5,693 bases of DNA from Vicinamibacteria bacterium (GTDB lineage Bacteria; Acidobacteriota; Vicinamibacteria; Vicinamibacterales; 2-12-FULL-66-21), in NCBI GenBank assembly GCA_025937075.1, contig JAICSD010000302.1, positions 1 to 5,693 of the forward strand, in the 5' to 3' direction. Each line of letters opens with the position of its first letter. Within the stretch, counting starts at the first letter, position 1. The translations under genes and the position numbers were made by a program. Shown in pieces: positions 1 through 4,491 of the stretch. The notes under the pieces were generated by a model, which saw only the letters and a program-made list of their open reading frames with translations, searched no databases and was not told the origin of the DNA.

Positions 1-863
1 AGGTGGTGCGCATCCAGGAACTCGAGCAATCGATCGCCCGCGTCTCTCGCCTGAAGCACGAGCACGTCGCGCTCGCTTGCCACGCCCGCAACGGTGCCCG
101 GCATTCGCGGGGCATGCTGCCGGACGACGGTACCGTCGGATGAAGGATCGGAGCCAGGCAACCGGGACGCGGTCGCGCGCGCGTAAATGGCAATGCCCTT
201 GTCCTTCGCGAACTCCACCGCCTGCGCGTTGAGCACCTTCGCGCCCGCCTCCGCAAGCTCCTGCGTCTCTTCGTACGAGAGCGTCCCGAGGCGCGCGGCG
301 GCCGGCACGACGCGCGGGTCGGCTGTGTACACCCCGTCCACGTCGGAGCAGATTTCGCAGTATTCGGCGCCCAGCGCCGCGGCCATTGCGACCGCCGTCG
401 TGTCGCTTCCGCCGCGTCCGAGCGTCGTCACCTCCCGGCGGTAGGACACGCCCTGATACCCGGCGATCACGACGACCTTGCCGCGCGCGAGCTCGTCCTG
501 CACGCGGAACGGGCGCACTTCGATGATGCGGGCGTCCACATGGCGGTCGTTCGTGATGATGCCGGACTGGCTGCCGGTGAAGCTGATCGCGTCTCCGCCA
601 AGCTCGCGGATGGCCATCGAAAGGAGCGCCATCGAGATCCGCTCGCCCGCCGAGAGCAGCATGTCCAGCTCGCGCCGATCGGGATTGGGTGACACGCGCT
701 TCGCCAGCGCGAGCAGTTCGTCCGTCGTGTCCCCCATCGCGGAGACGACGACCGCGACGTCGTGGCCGGCGGCTTTCGTCCGCATGACGCGCTCGGCCAC
801 CACACGGATGCGATCCACATCGGCCACGCTGGTGCCGCCGTATTTCTGAACGACGATGGGCAT
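1..863 (-). CDS. lysC: Aspartate kinase (aspartokinase), 3' end cut by window edge
   Basis: Phosphorylates L-aspartate with ATP to 4-phospho-aspartate, the first cytoplasmic step towards lysine, threonine, methionine and diaminopimelate. The frame is open from an ATG at 863 to the left edge and gives 287 complete residues. It shows the family signatures in order: KYGGTSV at residues 7-13 (substrate/nucleotide site), [11 protein letters not shown] at 41-51, SAGER at 71-75, [11 protein letters not shown] at 147-157 and [12 protein letters not shown] at 173-184. The kinase domain is complete. The visible end (from about residue 257, [14 protein letters not shown]) is the beginning of the first regulatory ACT domain. 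Monofunctional class II enzymes are usually about 400 residues with two ACT domains, so roughly 110-120 residues lie outside. The start is fixed by the conserved N-terminus, although no good Shine-Dalgarno precedes it: the upstream bases are the repeat-derived end of the peptidase gene, 9 bases away. Feedback by lysine/threonine is known for the family but cannot be judged here. Identity is secure. Confidence 0.96.
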   Translation of the reverse strand, partial: MPIVVQKYGGTSVADVDRIRVVAERVMRTKAAGHDVAVVVSAMGDTTDELLALAKRVSPNPDRRELDMLLSAGERISMALLSMAIRELGGDAISFTGSQSGIITNDRHVDARIIEVRPFRVQDELARGKVVVIAGYQGVSYRREVTTLGRGGSDTTAVAMAAALGAEYCEICSDVDGVYTADPRVVPAAARLGTLSYEETQELAEAGAKVLNAQAVEFAKDKGIAIYARATASRLPGSDPSSDGTVVRQHAPRMPGTVAGVASERDVLVLQARDAGDRLLEFLDAHH

Positions 864-870
864 CGATAGG

Positions 871-902
871 TTCTACGGTTCTGGGGTTCTGGGGTTCTGG
901 GG
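871..902. repeat. 8-base tandem array (TTCTGGGG) at peptidase/lysC junction
   Basis: Four head-to-tail units of 8 bases: a diverged first copy TTCTACGG (871-878) and three identical TTCTGGGG copies (879-902). On the minus strand, which is the coding strand of both flanking genes, the unit reads CCCCAGAA. The array is translated as the final residues of the M28 peptidase (PQNPRTPEP) and supplies its TAG stop from the diverged copy. The lysC start follows 9 bases later. It contains three GGGG runs on the plus strand. Confidence 0.9.
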
Positions 903-2441
903 TTTAGGCAACGGCTTGCGCGGCAGCTTCCCGTCGCGCATCGCAGCGTCGTAGGCGAAGGTCGCCGCCACGACAGCCTGCTGGATCAGATCGTCGCGCT
1001 GGACGCGATCGTACACGTCCATGTTGGAATGATGGGTCCGCGAGTTGTATTCGAGCCGATCCTGCACGAACTGGAATCCTGGCAGGCCGACGTTGTCGAA
1101 CGACACATGATCGGTCTGTGACACGGAGCGCGGACCGATGATCGTGACACCGAGGCCGTGGAGCGGCGCCATCCAGGCCTCGAAAATCGGTTTCGCCGCG
1201 AGGTTCCCCTGCAGCCAGATGCCCCGGATCTTCCCGGTCCCGTTGTCGAGGTTGAAGTAGGCCGACAGCGCCGCGTGCTCGGGCAGCAGCTTCATCGTCT
1301 GCGGATCGCCGAAGTGCGCGGAGACGTAGGCCCGCGATCCCAGCAGGCCTTCTTCTTCGCCGCCCCAGAGCCCAAGGCGAATCGTCCGGCGCGGCTTCAG
1401 ACCAGCCGCGCGGATGATGCGCATGGCCTCCAGCATCGCCGCGCTGCCGGCGGCGTTGTCGGTCGCGCCGGTCGCCGCATTGACGGAATCGAAGTGCGCG
1501 CCGAGCATGACGACCTCCGACGCGAGATCGGTGCCGGGAATTTCCGCAATCGTGTTGAAGCCGTTCGCGTCGTGAAACTGCACGCGTAGATCGATCTCCG
1601 CCCGGACCGGAACGCCGTGGTCGATCAGGCGGACCATCCGGTTGTAGTGCTCGACGGCGAGCGTCACCTGCGGCACGCCTGCCGGCGCGGTGGTGCGGTT
1701 CACGGTGCCCGGGAAAACGGTGCCTCCATCCGTGTGCTGCTGCTCCCACGACAGATCGCTCCCGCCGGCGGCCATGTCACTGTCGCTGCCGCGGTCGAAC
1801 ACGGCCACGACGCCTTCGTCCTTGTAGAACTGCTGCAGCCGCTCGCGGAACTGGCGCAATCGCTCCAGGTCGACCCGGCTCGCGCGCCCCGGCGGGATCG
1901 GTGTCGACTCCGCCTCGCGGGTCATGGGCTCGTCCATGCGGAGAATGAACGGCCCTTCGAGCATCCGGACCTCGCGCGCAGGCTGCGCAAGGACGATCTT
2001 TCCGCGCAGCTGCCCTCGATACTTCGCAAAATCGGCATCGGTCGCAATCGTTGCGCACATAACGTCCGCCGCCACGGGCCCGTCGGTGCCGACGGTCCAC
2101 GCTTTGGGGAATCCTATGAGCGGCTGCACGTCGGGCTCGATCATGTGCGCGTCGAACCGCGTCAGCGACCAGCCCTTGCCGAACGGCCACTCCTCGCGAT
2201 GCACGTTCGCGAGGCCCCAGTCCGTCATGCGCTTCATCGCCCAGTCGCTCGCGTCGAGGATCTGCGGCGAGCCCGTCAACCGCGGTCCATAGCGATCCGT
2301 CAGCCAGAACACCGTGTCCATGATCTGCGAGCGATTCAGCCCTTCGTCGCGAATCTGCTCGATCGCGGAATAATCCAGCTTGTCGGTCTGCGCGACAGGG
2401 GCAACGATAGCGAGGCTCAGAGCCAGAATGATGTAGCGCAT
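873..2441 (-). CDS. Secreted M28 family zinc metallopeptidase (carboxypeptidase Q/aminopeptidase-like)
   Basis: A 522-residue exported peptidase expected to remove residues from peptides with a co-catalytic di-zinc centre. Residues 1 to about 19 form a short signal peptide ([19 protein letters not shown]). Residues of roughly 110-280 match the position of the PA-type insert of M28 enzymes, though I see no decisive motif there. The catalytic domain from about 294 is clear: GAHFDS with H316 and D318, TDNAAG with D328, [10 protein letters not shown] with E362 (general base) and E363 (zinc ligand), NLDNGTG with D399, and THHSNMD with H471. All five ligands and the catalytic acid are therefore present. 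The overall layout resembles the PGCP/carboxypeptidase Q group. The proline-rich C-terminus is encoded by an 8-base tandem repeat. The ATG at 2441 is preceded directly by AAAGG and a G-rich array, so translation initiation may be unusual. lysC follows by 9 bases on the same strand. The exact substrate cannot be told. Confidence 0.95.
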   Translation of the reverse strand: MRYIILALSLAIVAPVAQTDKLDYSAIEQIRDEGLNRSQIMDTVFWLTDRYGPRLTGSPQILDASDWAMKRMTDWGLANVHREEWPFGKGWSLTRFDAHMIEPDVQPLIGFPKAWTVGTDGPVAADVMCATIATDADFAKYRGQLRGKIVLAQPAREVRMLEGPFILRMDEPMTREAESTPIPPGRASRVDLERLRQFRERLQQFYKDEGVVAVFDRGSDSDMAAGGSDLSWEQQHTDGGTVFPGTVNRTTAPAGVPQVTLAVEHYNRMVRLIDHGVPVRAEIDLRVQFHDANGFNTIAEIPGTDLASEVVMLGAHFDSVNAATGATDNAAGSAAMLEAMRIIRAAGLKPRRTIRLGLWGGEEEGLLGSRAYVSAHFGDPQTMKLLPEHAALSAYFNLDNGTGKIRGIWLQGNLAAKPIFEAWMAPLHGLGVTIIGPRSVSQTDHVSFDNVGLPGFQFVQDRLEYNSRTHHSNMDVYDRVQRDDLIQQAVVAATFAYDAAMRDGKLPRKPLPKPQNPRTPEP

Positions 2442-2446
2442 CCTTT

Positions 2447-2493
2447 GAATCCCGAATCCCTAATCCCGAATCCCAATCCCCAATCCGAATCCC
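2447..2493. repeat. Left 7-base C/G-rich array (GAATCCC/TAATCCC), potential G-quadruplex on minus strand
   Basis: Seven units of GAATCCC, TAATCCC or a shortened form lie head to tail: perfect 7-mers at 2447-2453, 2454-2460, 2461-2467, 2468-2474 and 2487-2493, with 6-base units between. Degenerate copies continue to about 2520. Read on the minus strand the unit is GGGATTC/GGGATTA, and five G-runs (2451-2453, 2458-2460, 2465-2467, 2472-2474, 2478-2481) separated by 3-4 bases satisfy the canonical quadruplex pattern. The array sits in the leader of the M28 peptidase gene, ending 9 bases from its start codon. It is the inverted counterpart of the array at 2997-3023. Confidence 0.9.
2453..2467. 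repeat. Perfect 15-base inverted repeat, left arm
   Basis: CGAATCCCTAATCCC here is the exact reverse complement of GGGATTAGGGATTCG at 3011-3025. The arms bracket the four-helix-bundle gene and are built from the 7-base repeat unit. The match does not extend further on either side. Confidence 0.85.
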
Positions 2494-2544
2494 TCATCGG
2501 AATGCCTAATCGTAATCGGGAATTCCGTCGGAACGGCACAGCCT

Positions 2545-3018
2545 ATGCCGGCGATACGTCGCATGGCAAAGAGACTCGAAGAACTCCCAGTCTTTCAGAA
2601 GGCCAAGGAACTCTGGAGTGCAGTTCATGCAATCCTCGAGCGTTCGGGTTTGCGCAAAAACCGCAAACTCTATGATCAAATCGACGACGCGAACGATTCG
2701 ATTACGGCGAATATGGAGGAAGGCTTCGAACAAAGCTCAGACGAGGGTTTCGCCCGTTACCTCTCGTACTCCAAAGGATCCGTCGCGGAAGTCGCCGGGC
2801 GTCTGCGCCAGGCGAAGTCAAAGGGTTTCATCACCGAGGCCGAGTTGCGGGAGCGTGAGGCCGCGTGTGAGGAGGTCGGAAGAATGCTCGGCGGATTCAT
2901 CAAGTACCTGCAGCGCTCCGGCTTCAAGCGGCGCGGCCACTACCGCTCGAAGGATCGCAGCTCGAAGGATCAGGGATCCAAGGATTATGGATTCAAGGGA
3001 TTAGGGATTAGGGATTAG
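2545..3018 (+). CDS. Four helix bundle protein (23S rRNA intervening-sequence protein / S23 type)
   Basis: A small soluble, all-helical protein of 157 residues from ATG 2545, or 151 from ATG 2563 (MAKRLEELPVFQKAKELW), which matches the usual N-terminus better. Neither start has a convincing Shine-Dalgarno. The family signature is clear: VFQKAKELW at 16-24 (first helix), and SITANMEEGFEQSSDEGFARYLSYSKGSVAEV at 52-83, the counterpart of the conserved SI-x2-N-x-EG-x8-F-x2-L-x4-GS stretch. Further helices follow to about 124. Members (PF05635/TIGR02436) are usually about 115-130 residues. They are found inside 23S rRNA intervening sequences and as stand-alone genes, and are related to Avd of diversity-generating retroelements. 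Their molecular role is unsettled. The excess here is a C-terminal tail (about 131-157) of RSKD/RSSKD/QGSKD/YGFKG made by a 15-base repeat, with the stop inside the 7-base array. The row 2641-2700 is 50% G+C against 70% at 3181-3240, suggesting acquisition. No reverse transcriptase, variable repeat or rRNA is nearby. Confidence 0.9.
   Translation: MPAIRRMAKRLEELPVFQKAKELWSAVHAILERSGLRKNRKLYDQIDDANDSITANMEEGFEQSSDEGFARYLSYSKGSVAEVAGRLRQAKSKGFITEAELREREAACEEVGRMLGGFIKYLQRSGFKRRGHYRSKDRSSKDQGSKDYGFKGLGIRD
2945..3002. repeat. 15-base-period repeat in 3' end of four-helix-bundle gene
   Basis: Four copies of a 12-13 base core begin exactly 15 bases apart at 2945, 2960, 2975 and 2990: GCTCGAAGGATC, GCTCGAAGGATC, GATCCAAGGATT and GATTCAAGGGATT. 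The period is a multiple of three, so it is translated as degenerate pentapeptides ending in SKD, SKD, SKD and FKG. The copies drift step by step towards the GGGATTA unit of the following array. Confidence 0.85.
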
Positions 3019-3023
3019 GGATT
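2997..3023. repeat. Right 7-base array (GGGATTA), telomere-like, canonical G-quadruplex motif on plus strand
   Basis: Three perfect GGGATTA units (2997-3017) and a fourth GGGATT (3018-3023), ending in the palindrome ATTCGAAT (3021-3028). Four GGG runs with identical ATTA loops (2997-3020) are a textbook intramolecular quadruplex pattern. The array encodes the last residues and the TAG stop (3016-3018) of the four-helix-bundle protein, and ends about 18 bases before the aldo/keto reductase start. Confidence 0.92.
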
Positions 3024-3025
3024 CG
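3011..3025. repeat. Perfect 15-base inverted repeat, right arm
   Basis: GGGATTAGGGATTCG is the exact reverse complement of 2453-2467. The arm starts inside the last codons of the four-helix-bundle gene and ends beyond its stop codon. Confidence 0.85.
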
Positions 3026-3041
3026 AATATTATCGTTGCTT

Positions 3042-4007
3042 ATGCGCTACAGAACGTTCGGCCGCACGGGGTGGCAGGTCTCAGAGATCGGCTATGGCAT
3101 GTGGGGGATGGCGGGGTGGACCGGATCGGACGACGAAGAGTCGGAGCGATCGCTGGACCGCGCGATCGAGCTGGGGTGCACGTTCTTCGACACCGCATGG
3201 GCGTACGGCGACGGGCGAAGCGAGCAGTTGCTCGGCGCGGCGCTGAGACGCCATCGCGGCAAGCGGCTCTACACGGCGACGAAGATCCCCCCCAAGAACC
3301 GTCAATGGCCCGCGCGCGCGCACTATGCGCTCGACGAGGTCTTTCCCGCCGACTACATCCGCGAGTACACCGAAAAGAGCCTCCGCAACATCGACGTCCC
3401 CACAGTCGATCTGCAGCAGTTCCACGTCTGGACGGACGAGTGGGCCGGCGACGAGCGCTGGCAGCGCGCCGTGCGGTCGTTGAAAGAAGAAGGGCTCGTT
3501 CGCGCGTTCGGGATCAGCATCAACCGGTGGGAGCCTGCGAACGTTCTGAAGGCGCTCGCGACCGACCTCATCGACAGCGTGCAAGTCGTCTACAACGTCT
3601 TCGACCAGAGCCCCGAAGACGAGCTCTTCCCCGAGTGCCGGCGGCGCAACATCGCCGTCATCGCACGCGTCCCGTTCGATGAAGGGAGCCTCACCGGCAC
3701 GTTGACGAACGAGTCAACGTGGCCCGCCGGAGACTTTCGCAACATCTACTTTCAGCCCGACAACCTGCGCAACACCGTCGAGCGCGTTGAGAGGCTTCGC
3801 CCCGTCGTGCCGAAGGAGATGACCATGCCGGAGCTGACGCTGCGGCACATCCTGCAGGAACCCACGGTCAGCACGGTCATACCAGGCATGCGCAAGCTGG
3901 CGCACGTCGAAGCCAACGTGGAGGCGAGCGACGGGCAGGCTCTCCCGGCTCCCTTGATGGCCGAGCTGAGGCAGCACCGGTGGGATCGCTGGATCGATAT
4001 TCCCTGA
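3042..4007 (+). CDS. Aldo/keto reductase
   Basis: A 321-residue cytoplasmic NAD(P)H-dependent oxidoreductase of the AKR superfamily, expected to reduce aldehydes or ketones; the substrate cannot be assigned. The N-terminus [26 protein letters not shown] is the usual first beta-hairpin. The catalytic tetrad is complete: D50 and Y55 in [15 protein letters not shown]81 in TATKIPP and H128 in [19 protein letters not shown] (about 154-165), [38 protein letters not shown] (about 183-219) and the cofactor-phosphate loop [14 protein letters not shown] (279-292) follow in normal order, and the length is typical. The start is taken as ATG 3042; a TTG at 3036 would add two residues but has no better ribosome site. 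Neither start has a strong Shine-Dalgarno, and the leader is the G-rich array ending about 18 bases upstream. The gene follows the four-helix-bundle stop by 23 bases and may be read with it or from a promoter inside the cassette. The stop codon overlaps the rpmE promoter. Confidence 0.95.
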   Translation: MRYRTFGRTGWQVSEIGYGMWGMAGWTGSDDEESERSLDRAIELGCTFFDTAWAYGDGRSEQLLGAALRRHRGKRLYTATKIPPKNRQWPARAHYALDEVFPADYIREYTEKSLRNIDVPTVDLQQFHVWTDEWAGDERWQRAVRSLKEEGLVRAFGISINRWEPANVLKALATDLIDSVQVVYNVFDQSPEDELFPECRRRNIAVIARVPFDEGSLTGTLTNESTWPAGDFRNIYFQPDNLRNTVERVERLRPVVPKEMTMPELTLRHILQEPTVSTVIPGMRKLAHVEANVEASDGQALPAPLMAELRQHRWDRWIDIP

Positions 4008-4013
4008 TATACT
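4005..4013 (+). promoter_or_regulatory. Extended -10 promoter for rpmE
   Basis: TGATATACT contains a TATACT -10 hexamer (4008-4013), five of six bases matching TATAAT, preceded directly by the TGN extension. No recognisable -35 lies at the right distance (3985-3990 is ATCGCT), which suits an extended -10 promoter. Transcription would start near 4020, giving a leader of about 26 bases. The TGA of this element is also the stop codon of the aldo/keto reductase. Prediction only. Confidence 0.5.
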
Positions 4014-4033
4014 GGTGTTTTGCCGAAATCCCC

Positions 4034-4039
4034 AAGGAG
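4034..4039 (+). promoter_or_regulatory. Shine-Dalgarno site that fixes the rpmE GTG start
   Basis: AAGGAG is followed by 6 bases and GTG at 4046. This spacing, with protein similarity beginning exactly at that GTG, rules out the upstream in-frame ATG at 3980, which lies inside the reductase gene. Confidence 0.85.
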
Positions 4040-4045
4040 CCCGCT

Positions 4046-4324
4046 GTGAAGGAAGGGATTCATCCCAAGTACTACGACGTCGAGGCGCGGTGCGCCTGCG
4101 GCGCCACCTGGAAGACGCGTTCGACCAAGCCTGAGCTGCACCTCGAGATCTGCAACAACTGCCACCCGTTCTTCACGGGGCGGCAGAAGCTCGTGGACAC
4201 CGAGGGGCGCGTCGAGCGGTTCACCAAGCGATTCGGCGCGCAGACGTCCGAGAGCCGCAAGCAGGCGGCGAAGGCCACGAAGCAGGCCAAGCAGCCGGCG
4301 AAGCAGAAGGCCGCCGCCCGCTGA
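4046..4324 (+). CDS. rpmE: Large-subunit ribosomal protein L31 (bL31), zinc-binding type, with basic C-terminal extension
   Basis: A 92-residue ribosomal protein of the 50S subunit, which in known structures bridges the central protuberance and the 30S head. From the GTG start the sequence M(V)[18 protein letters not shown], then [24 protein letters not shown] and [11 protein letters not shown], follows the bL31 consensus. The four zinc cysteines are present: C16 and C18 (CAC), C36 and C39 (CNNC). This is the C+ form, as opposed to the zinc-free paralogue used under zinc limitation. After about residue 64, where the common short form ends within a few residues, there is an additional stretch of about 25 residues rich in Lys, Ala and Gln ([21 protein letters not shown]). 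It is probably a disordered RNA-contacting tail. It has its own predicted promoter and a strong ribosome-binding site, so it is likely transcribed independently of the reductase. Identity is certain. Confidence 0.97.
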   Translation: MKEGIHPKYYDVEARCACGATWKTRSTKPELHLEICNNCHPFFTGRQKLVDTEGRVERFTKRFGAQTSESRKQAAKATKQAKQPAKQKAAAR

Positions 4325-4363
4325 GCCCGCCCCGGGCCTCCCGTCCAAAGCTCCCCCACCCCC

Positions 4364-4394
4364 TCCGTCCGGCCGCGCTGAGCTGCCGGACGGG
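4364..4394 (+). terminator. Strong hairpin downstream of rpmE, possible terminator without U-tract
   Basis: CCGTCCGGC (4365-4373) pairs perfectly with GCCGGACGG (4385-4393), extended by a T-G pair (4364/4394), around an 11-base loop. It lies 40 bases after the rpmE stop in a gap before the next gene. No T-run follows on either strand, so it is not a classical intrinsic terminator. It could be a non-canonical terminator or an RNA 3'-end protecting stem. A weaker GC-rich stem lies just after the stop codon at 4323-4340. Confidence 0.35.
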
Positions 4395-4473
4395 TCGTCT
4401 GGCATCGACCTGGCTCCTCCGGCTCCTGCTGCGTGAAATCCGAACGAACGCTTCCGTTTGTGATACCGCGGCT

Positions 4474-4482
4474 GGGAAGGGG
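4474..4482 (+). promoter_or_regulatory. Probable ribosome-binding site of the PLD-like gene
   Basis: GGGAAGGGG with core AAGGGG (4477-4482) is followed by 9 bases and the ATG at 4492. It supports this start, as does the signal peptide that begins there. The rest of the gap 4325-4491 holds the hairpin at 4364-4394 and C-rich sequence with no gene that I can support. Confidence 0.5.
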
Positions 4483-4491
4483 TGGGTTGCG

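Noticed and set aside
187..849. Plus-strand open frames (187-444, 478-849) over the left end
   Set aside because: They are antisense to aspartokinase, whose kinase motifs are continuous on the minus strand. Their Ser/Arg/Ala-rich translations match no family.
1617..2675. A 352-residue open frame on the plus strand antisense to the M28 peptidase
   Set aside because: It opposes a complete, motif-rich M28 gene and runs through the repeat array into the four-helix-bundle gene in another frame. The composition is that of an antisense shadow.
2506..2733. Minus-strand 75-residue open frame overlapping the four-helix-bundle gene start
   Set aside because: It is antisense to the conserved first helix of the family; no ribosome-binding site or motif supports it.
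2641..3000. A piece of 23S rRNA around the S23-type protein gene
   Set aside because: The flanks are protein genes and simple repeats; I recognise no rRNA sequence on either side.
2447..3023. CRISPR array
   Set aside because: The units are 7 and 15 bases in direct tandem without spacers of constant length, and no cas genes are present.
2447..3028. Diversity-generating retroelement (Avd-like protein plus repeats)
   Set aside because: The four-helix-bundle protein is distantly Avd-like, but there is no reverse transcriptase, no template/variable repeat pair and no target gene with an adenine-biased variable end in the window.
3980..4045. Upstream in-frame ATG at 3980 as the L31 start
   Set aside because: It lies inside the reductase coding region, and family similarity and a strong Shine-Dalgarno both place the start at GTG 4046.
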